From the NCBI GenBank assembly GCA_032717465.1, contig CM064653.1, forward strand, positions 36,760,103-36,824,102: 64,000 bases of DNA. The letters run 5' to 3'. How positions within the stretch are numbered: the first letter of the stretch is position 1; every line of letters starts with the position of its first letter. Below, one piece after another: positions 31,049-41,689 of the stretch. The position numbers and the translations under genes were made by a program. The notes below the pieces were generated by a model. It had not been told where the DNA came from. It did not search any database and was given only the letters and a program-made list of their open reading frames with translations. Source of the stretch: Coenobita brevimanus (Eukaryota; Arthropoda; Malacostraca; Decapoda; Coenobitidae).

Positions 31049-32038
31049 ATGGCGTTGATTCACCCAGCCTCGGAGTCCCCAGGGGGGGGGACCATAAATG
31101 CCCCCGCCATCTGCCCCTCTCCCGGTGACGACTCGAGGTGCCTGGAACCACTGTCTGACTCTCTTCTTCATTTCTGCAACATTCGCGGCCTTTCATCTAA
31201 CTTTCGCTCTGTTGAGCACCACCTCTCCTCCTCTAAACCTCACCTTCTTTTTCTAACGGAGACTCAGCTGTCTGGGACAACTGACAGCAAACCCTTTTCT
31301 GTATCCTCCTACTTTCTCTATACTCATTTCAAAGCCAAAGGTGGCTGTTGTGTATACATACGCAACGACTTATCTTGCTCTCGTGTTCCTGAACTTGATT
31401 CTTCTGAATTCTCCACTCTCTGGCTTCGGCTTTCCTGTCATTCTCTGACTAAATATATCTGTGCTGTTTACTTATCCCCTAATTCTACCGACTATCAAAA
31501 ATTCTTCGACTATCTTACTTCTACGATGGAACACATTCTGTCCATTTCTCCTTTCTCTGAAATCTCCATTCTCGGAGATTTCAATGTTCACCACCTTTGG
31601 CTCTCCTCTCCTTTCACGGATCCACCTGGTGAACAAGCCTACATCTTTTCTATCCTTAATGACCTAGAGCAGCTTGTACAGCACCCTACCCATATCCCTG
31701 ACCGCCTTGGAGAGAGCTCCAACATACTTGACCTCTTCCTCACAACCAATCCTTCTGCTTACTCTGTTAATCTTTTCTCTCCGTTGGGCTCCTCCGATCA
31801 CATCCTTATTACCTTAACCTGTCCTATCGCTCCAGTACGGCCTGCGGACCCTCCAGGGAAACGTCGTCTCTGGCATTTTGGAGCTGCGGACTGGGAGGCC
31901 CTCAGGCAGTACTTCTTTGATTTTCCCTGGAATGATTATTGCTTCCATGGCCGTGAGCCATCTGAGTGTGCCTTGCGCATTACGGAGGTTATTCTCTCGG
32001 GCATGGAGGCTCATTCCTTTCTCATATCCTTTGACTAA
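31049..32038 (+). pseudogene. LINE endonuclease domain (APE/EEP type)
   Basis: The frame contains [29 protein letters not shown] (catalytic Glu of the ET motif), ILGDFNVHH (GDFN, catalytic Asp/Asn) and GSSDHILI (SDH, the catalytic Asp-His pair). All core motifs of an exonuclease/endonuclease/phosphatase fold are present in order. The enzyme nicks target DNA to prime reverse transcription. The frame runs off into LISFD and a stop at 32036-32038, while the true continuation is in the next frame, so a frameshift lies just before. Confidence 0.85.
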
Positions 32039-33999
32039 CGCAAGAAAGCCTTGGTTTAATCACGCTTGTTCTAATGCTGTCCGCAACAAGGAAGAGGCCT
32101 ACAAAAGGTACCGGAGCCAACCCACCCCTGAATCACATAATCTTTACGTTTCTGCCCGGAATCGTGCTAAGTCTGTTCTTCGCTCTACTAAAAATAATTT
32201 CATCCATACTAAATGCTCTCAACTCTCCAACTCGAATTCTTCTCGCTCCTTCTGGCACCTTGCCAAAAATCTTTCTAACAACTTTACCTCATCATCCTTC
32301 CCTCCTCTTTTCTACTCTGATGGTTCTGTAGCTATTTCTTCTACTGATAAAGCAGATCTCTTCGCACAGACTTTCTCCTCCAATTCCACCTTAGACGATT
32401 CCGATGCTGTTCCTCCATCACTTCCCCCCTCTGACTTCCTCATGGCTGACATTAAAATTTCTTCAGTTGATGTATTTTCTGCCATTATTGGCCTCAGTAC
32501 TAACAAGGCATATGGGCCTGATGGAGTCCCTCCTGTTGTTCTCAAAAACTGTGCTTCTGTGCTTACACCCTGCCTAGGCAAACTATTTCGCCTTTGTCTG
32601 TCAACTTGTACCTTTCCTTCTTGCTGGAAGTTCGCTCTCATTCAGCCAGTCCCAAAGAAGGGTGACCACTCCCAACCCTCCAACTATCGTCCAATTGCTT
32701 TAACGTCCTGTATTTCAAAAGTTTTCGAGTCAATTCTTAATAAAAAAATTTTAAGGCATCTTTCCTATCACAACCTTCTTTCCGATCGTCAGTATGGGTT
32801 CCGTCAGGGACGCTCCACTGGCGATCTTCTCCTACCTTTCAGACTCCTGGTCATCCTCCTTTCGGGACTTTGGCGAAAGCTTTGCCATTGCACTTGACAT
32901 CTCAAAGGCTTTCGATCGAGTCTGGCATAAATCTTTAATTTCCAAACTGCCCTCCTACGGTTTCTATCCTTCTATCTGTGCCTTCATCGCTAGCTTCCTT
33001 TCTGGTCGTTCTATAGCAGCTGTCGTAGACGGCCATCGTTCTTCTCCTAGATCTATCAACAGTGGTGTTCCTCAGGGCTCTGTCCTATCACCAACTCTCT
33101 TCCTTTTATTCATCAATGATCTTCTAAGCTGTACATCTAACCCTATCCACTCATACGCTGATGACTCCGCCCTTCATCTTTCCATTCGGTTCCCGCAACG
33201 CCCATCTCAACAGTTACTTCAAAAAACAAGGGATGAGGCTATGGCACACCTAATGTCTGACTTGGCTCATATCTCTGACTGGGGTAAAAATAATATGGTT
33301 GTCTTTAATGCATCTAAGACTCAGTTCTTACACCTATCAACCCGACAAAATCTTCCACAGGTATACCCACTAATGTTTAATAATATTCAGATTAACCCTG
33401 CATCATCCTTGAACATGCTTGGGGTTTCATTTACTCGGGACTTATCTTGGAAAGATCATATTACATCTCTTGTAAAATCTGCTTCCAAGAGATTGGGTGT
33501 GCTAAGCCGACTCCGCTCTTTCTTTACCCCTGCACAATTGTTGACTCTATACAGAGGTTTTATCCGCCCCTGTGTGGAGTACAACTCTCATGTGTGGGGA
33601 GGCTCCCCACATACAGCTCTTCTCAATAGGGTGGAGTCAAAGGCTTTTCGTCTCATTAACTCTCCTCCTCTTACTGACTCCCTTCAACCTCTGTCTCTTC
33701 GCCGCACTGTTGCATCTTTATCTCTTTTCTATCGCTACTTTGTTGGTCACTGCTCCTCTGAACTGTCTGCTTGCATTCCTCCACCTCTACGACGGGCGCG
33801 TAGCACCCGTCTGGCAGCAAACTCTCATCCCTTTTCTGTCCAACTCTCTAATGCAAGAGTTAACCGTTACTCCCAGTCTTTCATTTATGCAACAGGTCAG
33901 CTCTGGAACTGTCTCCCTCTGTCTGTATTTCCTCCTGCCTATGATCTCCAGTCTTTCAAACGTAGTGTGTCCAGGCATCTCAAAATGATCGGATCTTGA
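31985..33999 (+). pseudogene. LINE reverse transcriptase domain, split by one frameshift
   Basis: The first part, to about 32850, carries NKAYGPDGVPPVVLKN, YRPIALTSCISKVFE and RQYGFRQGRST. After a frame change the second part carries FAIALDISKAFDRVWHKSL (motif A), SGVPQGSVLSPTLF (motif B), SYADDSA (motif C, catalytic YADD) and LGVSFTRDLSWKDHI. The C-terminal CR1/jockey-type tail follows (RGFIRPCVEYNSHVWG, LWNCLPLSVFP) and the stop is at 33997-33999. Catalytic residues are intact. The frame break between the RQYGFRQG and motif A blocks makes it non-functional as it stands. Confidence 0.88.
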
Positions 34000-34137
34000 A
34001 TTTGGCTCTCTATTGTATTTTGTTTTTCTCTTGGAGGGAACTGTTACTGCGGGCTCATGGCCTTTGGTTCCTTCTTCCTCGCATAAAAAAAAAAAAAAAA
34101 AAAAAAAGATTGGAATGTAAGGGACTGGATGTAATAA

Positions 34138-34140
<3 letters not shown>

Positions 34141-34176
<36 letters not shown>
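34141..34176. repeat. (GT)n microsatellite
   Basis: GT array just downstream of the LINE poly(A). Confidence 0.97.
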
Positions 34177-34178
<2 letters not shown>

Positions 34179-34392
34179 AGTAAGGAGATACAACAGTTTA
34201 TGCCCTACTTGGATCTTCTTTATGTAGGCCCACTTATTTGTGTTATCTGACGCAGCATCCCTAGGCTTAAGGGGTGGCCTCGGCAGAGATACATCCGCAT
34301 TTTTCAGTCCCTGCTCAGTGACGACCTCCACTGCTCTGACACACCAACCTTCATGTGCTTCCCTACCTTGCCATTCCACCTCATTCTTAGAA

Positions 34393-34395
34393 AGA

Positions 34396-34428
<33 letters not shown>
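34393..34428. repeat. (GA)n microsatellite
   Basis: GA-rich array left of the CCTAACC block. Confidence 0.95.
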
Positions 34429-34430
<2 letters not shown>

Positions 34431-34459
34431 ATTTAGGAATGAATACAGTATATTACATT

Positions 34460-35400
34460 ATAGCCTTAAATTTGACCTAACCCTTGATCAGACCCCTACC
34501 TATTTCCCTAGTACCCCTGGCCCTGCTCCTAATCTTACCCCTAAACCCCTAACCGTACCCCCTAACCGTACCCCCTAACCTTACCCCCTAACCTTATCCC
34601 TTAACCTTAACCCTTAACCTTACCCTTAACCTTACCCTTAACCTTACCCCTTAACCTTACCCCTAACCTTACCCCCTAACCTTACCCCTAACCTTACCCC
34701 CTAACCTTACCCCCTAACCTTACCACATAACCTTACCCTCTAACCTTACCTCTGACCGTACCTCCTAACCTTACCCCTAACCGTACCCTCTAACCTTACC
34801 TCTGACCGTACCCCCTAACCTTACCCCTAACCGTACCCCCTAACCTTACCTCTGACTGTACCCCCTAACCTTACCTCTGACTGTACCCCCTAACCTTACC
34901 TCTGACTGTACCCCCTAACCTTACCTCTGACTGTACCCCCTAACCTTACCCCTGACTGTACCCCCTAACCTTACCCCTGACTGTACCCCTAACCTTACCC
35001 CTACCTGTACCCCCTAACCTTACCCCCTAACCTTACCCCTACCTGTACCCCCTAACCTTACCCCTACCTGTACCCCCTAACCTTACCCCTACCTGTAGCC
35101 CCTAACCTTACCCCTAAGCGTACCCCCTAACCATACCCCTGACTTTACCCCTAACCTTACCCCTAACCGTACCCCCTAACCTTACCCCTAACCGTACCCC
35201 CTAACCTTATCCCTACCTGTACCCCCTAACCTTACCCCTACCCGTACCCCCTAACCTTACCCCTAAGCGTACCCCCTAACCTTACCCCTAACCTTACCCC
35301 CTAACCTTACCCCTAACCTTACCCCCTAACCTTACCCCTAACCTTACCCCTAACCGTACCCGCTAACCTTACCCTTGACCTAACCCATTCTGACCCCTGA
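34460..35400 (+). repeat. CCCCTAACCTTA-type array, about 0.9 kb
   Basis: Units of 12-13 bp (CCCCTAACCTTA with or without an extra C; variants CCGTA, CTGTA) repeat about 70 times. Many units contain CCTAA, the complement of the arthropod telomere repeat TTAGG, but the period is not 5. Higher-order blocks are visible: at 34840-34970 TGACTGTACCCCCTAACC alternates with CTTACC. Confidence 0.95.
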
Positions 35401-35519
35401 CCTTACCTCCACACGCCACCTTTCACCTATCAAGGAATGTTTTGCCTTTGCTGCTCCTCTTTGATCCTGTATTTTATGTCCTTGTTCTAATGTCACATAT
35501 TTTCGTTTGGTTTTCCTTT

Positions 35520-36440
35520 CTGCCATTCAATCCCTTCAGTCCAATGGCTTTTTTTGTTGCTTCCTTCAGACGATTTTATTCATCGTAAGACAGACATTTC
35601 AGATTGAAGGGTTTAAATGTATCCTTCAATCCGATGACGTAATTTTAGCTTATTTACCCGTGTTTATATTATTTTTTTCTCTATTGTTATCCCCAGACTA
35701 TTTTATTTATTTATTCACCAGCTGCTATCTTGAAGACGGTTTTGTTCAGTACTAAGGGGTTTTACTATATAAAATTTTCTGGAAGGAAAAAAAAAGAAAA
35801 GAGAAAGGAAAAAAGCTGCATTATAGTGCTGACGGGGTTAATTTAATCAGATGGAGTCATTGGCTAGTTTCCCCTCGCCACTTACAGACGGTTTTATTCA
35901 CAGTAGGAAAAGCCTTTGGTCATGAAGGGGTTATTGAAGGCTGTATCAAACCCCCTCAGTTCTAGAAGTCTCTCCCAAGCTGAGTAAGATCTTCCGGAGG
36001 GAGCAAGAATCAAAAAGAGTAATACGTCTTTGAGTTTAAGGTGAAAAAATGTTTGTTTCTTGTCTGTCCTTTAACCCTTCCATGGTGGGGACAGCTTGGT
36101 AATGGCTTTTCTGCATCCGGCTGACGATTTTCTTCAGCTGAGAGTGAGTTATAGGAGCCTGAATGTTAACGCTACCATCAACCCTCTCAGTTTCAGGTCA
36201 ACGCTGGTATTTTTTTCTGGTATTTTTTTCTGGCATTTCTGGTATTTTTGTGGCATTTTCCTGGTATTTCTTTCTTTTTCTAGAATTTCTCTGGTATTTA
36301 CTTCTGGTATTTTTGTGGTATTTCTGGTGTTTTGTGAGCATTTCTGGTATTTTCCTGGTAGTTATTTGTTATTTTTCTGTTATTTTTCAAGTATTTTCCC
36401 CAAACGATTTTATTCAGCTGAGTGAATCGTAGGAACCCAA
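35520..36440. repeat. Family P1 cluster, three or more palindromic copies
   Basis: Left arms: TTCAGACGATTTTATTCATC at about 35566, ACAGACGGTTTTATTCACAG at about 35885, CTGACGATTTTCTTCAGC near 36121 and AAACGATTTTATTCAGCTGA at about 36402. The best right arm is AAGCTGAGTAAGATCTTCCG at about 35977, pairing with 35885 across TGAAGGGGTTATTGAAGGCT. This is the densest P1 region. Confidence 0.75.
36200..36400 (+). repeat. TTTCTGGTATTTT minisatellite inside the P1 cluster
   Basis: Degenerate units of about 13-20 bp with CTGGTATTTTT, TGGCATTT and GTGGTATTT variants, lying in the position of a P1 hairpin loop. Confidence 0.85.
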
Positions 36441-36730
36441 GAGTGTTAATCGTACATCTCTGGCCTCTTGTGGTGATGTATTTGAGACATTGTACAGATG
36501 CGTTACTTTCTTATATATTCATTCAAGCTTGGCACTTTTTTTCTTTTATTCTTGCTGACTCCACACTTTTTCAGAAGAGTTTGGCAAGGCCCTCTGTAGA
36601 AGTGATGATAATTCGAAGTGTCTCCAAAAATGAATGCAGTTGTAATGATGTAGTAAGAATGAATAATACGTCCTCGGGGTGAAGGTATTATTATTATTTT
36701 GAGGGGGGGGGGCTTACTCTTACACCTAGG
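36441..36730. other. No clear feature; P1-like right edge
   Basis: AATAATACGTCCTCGGGGTG near 36661 resembles a P1 outer end. Nothing else identified. Confidence 0.35.
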
Positions 36731-37060
36731 GTTTTTTTTTTTTTTTTTTCGTAACCTAGACAGAGCCCAAATTTTGTGTGTAACCTAGATAGAACACTTT
36801 TTTTTTATGTAACCTGGATAGAGCACAAGTTTTTTTTTTATGTAACCTAGATAGAGCACAAGTTTTTTTTTTATGTAACCTAGATAGAGCACAATTTTTT
36901 TTTTTATGTAACCTAGATAGAGCACAAGTTTTTTAATGTAACCTAGATAGAGGACAAGGTTTTTTTTTGTAACCTAGATAGAGCACAATTTTTTTTTTTA
37001 TGTAACCTAGATAGAGCACAATTTTTTTTTTTTTTTTTTTTAATCTAGACAGAACACACG
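36731..37060 (+). repeat. T-tract/GTAACCTAGATAGAGCACA tandem repeat, about 10 copies
   Basis: Each unit is an 8-24 base T run followed by GTAACCTAGATAGAGCACA. Copies start near 36751, 36780, 36809, 36842, 36875, 36907, 36937, 36969, 37001 and 37042. Most length variation is in the T run. Confidence 0.95.
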
Positions 37061-37286
37061 TTACCTTACAGCCTGCTGATTTTTTTAATTAGCTTATTCA
37101 GACCGATGACTTACTGTATTTCATTATTCTTGTAATCTGCCCACAGTTTTTCCCTTCTGGCTCCTATAACTCACTCACAGCTGAAAAAAATCGTCTGGCG
37201 TTCAATTAACCAAAAAAAGGATCGAGCCTCATACCCCACCCATCATTCTGAAACATGGACGATGTAGTGTGACGTATGGACCAGCC
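37061..37286. other. Spacer with one P1 arm remnant
   Basis: GAAAAAAATCGTCTGGCGTT at about 37183 resembles a P1 right arm. Confidence 0.35.
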
Positions 37287-37778
37287 CAGTGGCGTATATA
37301 GGTCCGTGGAAAGGGGGGGGGGGCACAGGGGTGAATCCAGAATTTTGTTAAGGGGGGGGGCGAGCGAAGCGAGCCTCTACAGCTGGGGGGTCTGGGGGGG
37401 CGGTGTAAGCCGCCTCAGGAAATTTTTTGGAAATCAAGCACTATTATGGGCATTTTGAGGCCTCAGGAGGAATACATTGCACTTATTTCATATTCAGTGG
37501 CAAAACAATATAAAGAAGTTTAAGTATCTTGGCTGAAACAAAAATGAGCTGTTTGAAAAATATTTAAATAGGGAATTCTACAGTACCCGGTATGTATAAA
37601 AAAAAAAAAAAAATGGTAGATCATATGCAATTGTTGATTCCTACATTCCTGGAAGCTGCAATGTTCATTTTTATATGAAACATTTAAAAAATTAAACTAA
37701 AACTCGCATTAATGACTTAGAGAGTGAGTACTGTATATGAAACATTGAGCAAATTAAACTATAACTCGCATGAATGAA

Positions 37779-37826
<48 letters not shown>

Positions 37827-37985
37827 AAAGTCGTGTGAAAGTTGATCATTTGAAATCAAGCAGCCTGTTTTTACGGCTGAATTCATTGATTACTTGTATA
37901 TGTATTTAGATCTGCAGATATGTAGGCCTACTGGGACAAAAGGGGGGGGCCATGGCAGAGTGGCCCCCCCCTATATACGCCACTG
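37287..37985. mobile_element. Non-autonomous hAT-type transposon, 699 bp
   Basis: CAGTGGCGTATATAGG at 37287-37302 is the exact reverse complement of 37970-37985. The flanks GACCAGCC (37279-37286) and GAGCAGCC (37986-37993) match at 7 of 8 bases. An 8 bp target duplication plus a CAGTGGC start is the hAT signature. G runs lie near both ends (C runs on the right). The interior has no transposase frame; it includes CGAGCGAAGCGAGCC at about 37359 and a GA array at 37782-37820. Confidence 0.88.
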
Positions 37986-38069
37986 GAGCAGCCTGTGATT
38001 ATAAGTGTAAATATTATCCTTGGGAATTATTAGGCCTCGAAGACGCACAGTAGGACGCATTCTGGGAGC

Positions 38070-38070
<1 letters not shown>

Positions 38071-38121
<51 letters not shown>

Positions 38122-38131
38122 TGTGTGTGTG
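38071..38131. repeat. (GT)n microsatellite
   Basis: GT array with one TT interruption. Confidence 0.96.
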
Positions 38132-38284
38132 TTTTAGGCACTAGGTTAATAGATTCAAATGTGTCCTATAAAATCAGCTCATTTTCACATCTGTCTTACT
38201 TCATGTGTGCCATACTTTTTTGTTGACTGTACATGAAGTACAATATCACGTGACCCGTCCATTAGAGAGCTACTGGTGACGATA

Positions 38285-38520
38285 TAACACTGTTTTTTGT
38301 TCTAACTTGGCTCAGATTATCGTCCTTTTTTAGCATATTTCAGGTAGCTCAGCGGCATAAGAAAAAAAAAAAAAAGGCATCTCTACACCCTTTCTATAGC
38401 ACTGCTTCCTGACTGGCATCATATTTTAGTGTTACTCTCGTGTTACATCTTAGTACTCAAGTTGGAGAGAGGGCAGTTTTAGGCCGAGTTAGAGTAAAAG
38501 GAGTATAGCACATTACTCTT
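38285..38520 (+). repeat. Dispersed repeat family P4
   Basis: TAACTTGGCTCAGATTATCG, ATAGCACTGCTTCCTGACTG and GGCAGTTTTAGGCCGAGTTA are in the same order as in the other P4 copies. Confidence 0.75.
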
Positions 38521-38724
38521 CCCTTGTATGTCACTCGTATGTGAGAAATTGTCGGTAAGAAAAGAGTAGAAACAGTTTAAGAGAGACTACTAAGGTGAAA
38601 TGCGCAGGATAAGTTGCTGGAGAAAATGTGTTAAGAAGCCTTCAAAGCTGACAGGATATTACCATTGTTGACGCACTGAGAGAAGGAAAATAGGAGTAAT
38701 GAAGGCGGTGGTGGGACTAGGACC

Positions 38725-38935
38725 TGTGATGCTCCCTAACACCTTTTCCTTAGCGATTTATTTGGCTTAGTACGCCTTATGTCCTCTTCTGTGCTATATA
38801 GCTAAATCCTCGAAAGATACCCTACTCTGCATAACTAACGTATAGAAGGATGTTAACTGTCCTTATCCAAAAATAAATCACTTAGGAAGAGGTTCTAGGG
38901 AGCCTCCTATCCAGACGGGAATACGAGCCTAGGAG
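38725..38935. repeat. Palindromic repeat family P2, both arms
   Basis: CTAACACCTTTTCCTTAGCG with GATTTATTTGGC on the left; AAATAAATCACTTAGGAAGA with GGTTCTAGGG on the right. Confidence 0.75.
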
Positions 38936-38984
38936 GAGGTGGGGAGTGGCCAGAGGGAGTGGGAGGTGGAGTGTCTGTGTTTCG

Positions 38985-39200
38985 TATTCTAGGAGACAGT
39001 GGAGACTTCGTAACACCTCTTTCTTAGCGATTTATTCAGCATGTTACCCCATACCAATCTCTTGTGTGTTCTATATTTCGTTTTAATCATTGTGTGCATC
39101 GTTGACATAAAAATGAATATTAAGATGTTATGTGCAGAATAAATCACAAAGGAAGAGATGTTATGACATCTATTAAACTCCCTAACGTATCCAGGTCGAA
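38985..39200. repeat. Palindromic repeat family P2, both arms
   Basis: CGTAACACCTCTTTCTTAGC on the left; GCAGAATAAATCACAAAGGA then AGAGATGTTATGAC on the right. It sits about 50 bp from the previous P2 copy in the same orientation. Confidence 0.78.
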
Positions 39201-39284
39201 TTTCTAGCATTTAATTCCATTTAACGGAGGAGGCTGTTATTCAGGTGAGAGTGGGTATAGCCTAAGGATGTTAATAGTGTAGGA

Positions 39285-39375
39285 TGTATTACCCCTCTCA
39301 TGGTGGAAACAACTGTAGTATTCTGTACCAGCTAACGCCAGACGATTTTCTTCAGCAGAGAGTTAGCTAGAATGT
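39285..39375 (+). repeat. Family P1, left arm
   Basis: CGCCAGACGATTTTCTTCAG, preceded by a CCCTCTCATGGTGG word also seen in shortened form near 36075. Confidence 0.55.
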
Positions 39376-40040
39376 TAGGTGTGGCTGATCTACAACACTG
39401 GAATTTCTTAGTAATGCTTGGGATCTGCCAACCAGACGAACAGATCGAAGTTGAACATTGCCTACAACTTTTTCTTCGTCCTCGTCCTCTTCCTTGTTCC
39501 ATGTTCCTTCTTCCTGTTCTTGTTCTTCTTTATTTTCTCATCATTTCTTTTTCGTCTTCTGTCAAAATGTCTCAACAAATGTGTACAACGACTGTATGGG
39601 TGATAGAGACTCTTGTAATGCCTGAAGTTGTCCATTATCGGTTTTCCTTACGGTATGTACCGAGAATAAGATGGCACTTCAAACACCGGTCCTCTGTACA
39701 CACCCTAGGGGCATGCCGAGGGAGACACGTGACGCTGCGGACGTGATTTTTTTTTTTTTTTGTTATTATTGTTATTGGTATTAGTATTAGTATTTATGTT
39801 TTTATTTTTGTTTTTTTGCCATTGAGTACCGATGCGAGGGCCCCGGTCATGAAGCTATTTTTTTATATTTTATTTCTTATCTTTTTTACATACTCATTTT
39901 TCTATATTTTTCAACATAATACTTACCTAATACATAATGAAAAATAAGTCTAATCGAAATATCAGGTGGAAGGAGTGGGAGGGGTTGGTGCTGCGGACGT
40001 GAATGTATCGGGGGGGGGGTACACTGTCTTGTGTCGTGCT
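39376..40040. other. No feature seen
   Basis: A 124-codon open frame at 39372-39746 has no domain or splice support and includes a Leu/Phe/Pro-rich low-complexity centre. I do not accept it. The rest is T-rich. Confidence 0.4.
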
Positions 40041-40044
40041 TTCC

Positions 40045-40180
40045 TTGGTTGAGAGTTCGTAACACATCGCCCTTACCGATTTATTTCTGCATTGGCACGT
40101 TGATATTCTCTCTTAGGGTATTTGTGTTAATATTAGAGATATAGCCTAAATACCTAGAGAAAATACTGAGGTCGTCCTTG
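40045..40180. repeat. Palindromic repeat family P2, mostly left arm
   Basis: TTCGTAACACATCGCCCTTA then CCGATTTATTTCTGCA. The right arm is eroded. Confidence 0.6.
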
Positions 40181-40199
40181 CGTTCGTCATCCATCGTTA

Positions 40200-40270
40200 T
40201 CGCCATCATCATCATCATCATCATCGTCGTCGTCATCATCATCATCCATTATCATCATCCATTATCATGA
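40200..40270. repeat. (ATC)n trinucleotide
   Basis: ATC/GTC units with interruptions. Confidence 0.9.
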
Positions 40271-40484
40271 AGATAAAAAATACATTATCATTTTATTATT
40301 TTATTTCAGATTCCATCATAATTATTCATTCTATTACCCTATTGCATAACAGGATAGGGAAACAAATCGCTTACTCTAATTTATATCTTTTGTATTTACG
40401 AGGATAAAGAGTTACTTGCATAGAAAAGCATCCGTATTCTTTTTGGCGTAGGAGGCTCGCCGGCACTTCTTCCTTACTGGTATA

Positions 40485-40915
40485 CAGGGTGGGCCATAAA
40501 TTACGCGTCAGTTCTCGTGTGGTGCTTGGACGGCTTGAAATTATCTGCTTTGCATCAATTTCTTCCTCTTTATAACCACTCTCATGCTATGTACCTTTTA
40601 CTTTTCTACTGATTGCACGGCCGAGATTTTCGTCCTTTTGCATGTTATTTCACATAATGCAGTAGGTGGCGCAGATAATATTATGGTTCTACATCCTTTC
40701 CATAGCACTTCTTCGTGACTGGTACAGTAATACAATGTTGATCGACTCTTACAAATCAGCATTAAGATGGAGGGATGGCAGTTTTAGGCTGTCAGTGCAA
40801 AAAAGAGTTTAGTAACTTCACGAAGCAGACAAAATAGCTACTCTTCCCACACCAGCAGACTGGGCCTCCTCCGGAACACACGGAAATGGGGATGCACAGT
40901 ATATGGCCCACCCTG
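40485..40915. mobile_element. Mariner-type MITE, 431 bp
   Basis: CAGGGTGGGCCATA at 40485-40498 is the exact reverse complement of 40902-40915, with TA on each side (40483-40484 and 40916-40917). TA target choice and a CAGGGTG-type end fit Tc1/mariner. There is no transposase. A family P4 copy occupies 40610-40850 inside it. Confidence 0.85.
40610..40850 (+). repeat. Dispersed repeat family P4, inside the mariner MITE
   Basis: CGGCCGAGATTTTCGTCCTT, CCATAGCACTTCTTCGTGAC and GGCAGTTTTAGGCTGTCAGT. Confidence 0.75.
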
Positions 40916-41149
40916 TATTTCTGCATAGGACACTTTAATATTTTCTTAGATTAATGCAGAATACACCCTCATGAACTCTTTCACTAATGTTGTATGTTCT
41001 GTATGCAAACTATACCAATGTTAACCCCTTTTGCGATGCCGTCACCCCATAGTCTGATGTTAGCTTCATGAAAATATATATGACGGCATTGCATTCAGTG
41101 AGTTATTTATTTATTTTTTTAAAGGAATATACTATAACCGGATTACTTT

Positions 41150-41290
41150 ATTTGACGGAACTGGGGCACTCAAAGCCTGAATTCTAAGTCGAGGTGGTGG
41201 GAAATTTGATGACCCTTGGTAAGAATAAGTCTCCTTGGTTACTAGTCTGATTGATCTTATTCTGACTTCACCTCTTGAGCAAGATGACGT
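41150..41290 (+). repeat. Family P3, left arm
   Basis: TTTGACGGAACTGGGGCACT, GAATTCTAAGTCGAGGTGG and AGTCTCCTTGGTTACTAGTC. It is inverted relative to 42190-42330, so the two P3 arms bracket 41.15-42.33 kb. Confidence 0.7.
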
Positions 41291-41299
41291 CTCTGTTTA

Positions 41300-41375
41300 G
41301 TCACCTTACCCCCGGACGATTTTACTCAGCCTAGGAAATCTCTCGTACTGAAGGGGTTGGTGGTGACTTTCCGAC
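41300..41375 (+). repeat. Family P1, left arm
   Basis: GGACGATTTTACTCAGCCTA, followed by CTCGTACTGAAGGGGTTGG. Confidence 0.65.
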
Positions 41376-41414
41376 CCTTCCACTTCAAGGGGGCGTTTCC
41401 GAGGAGCAGTATTC

Positions 41415-41497
41415 TCAGCCGTAACACCTTTTCTTTGGCGATCTATTTTGCATGATACACCTTACTATTCACCACTATGTTCCGTGTCTCATGCATC

Positions 41498-41564
<67 letters not shown>

Positions 41565-41640
41565 TTGATGATTAAAGCGCAGAAAAAATCGCTAAGGAAG
41601 AGGTGTTAGGAGATCGCCCAAACCACGTACAATTGGATAC
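41415..41640. repeat. Palindromic repeat family P2, with (CA)n in the loop
   Basis: GCCGTAACACCTTTTCTTTG on the left; GCAGAAAAAATCGCTAAGGA then AGAGGTGTTAGG on the right. A pure CA array (41502-41561) has grown in the loop. Confidence 0.8.
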
Positions 41641-41689
41641 GACAGAAATTAAGTGGATCATTTGGGGTGATTAAGAAAACTACCGAAAG

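Larger units (their letters stand above)
30810..34107 (+). mobile_element. Nearly full-length CR1/jockey-type LINE
   Basis: Encodes an endonuclease and a reverse transcriptase, then about 85 bp of 3' untranslated sequence and a 23-base poly(A) at 34085-34107. The 3' end is therefore complete. The left boundary is estimated; 30810-31048 upstream of the first ATG may be leader. Only two frame breaks interrupt the coding region (near 31985-32035 and 32830-32880), so it died recently. No gag-like first ORF is seen. Clade within CR1/L2/jockey is not resolved by eye. Confidence 0.85.

Noticed and set aside
39372..39746. 124-residue open frame on the + strand
   Set aside because: No domain, no splice context, a low-complexity centre and a P1 repeat arm at its start.
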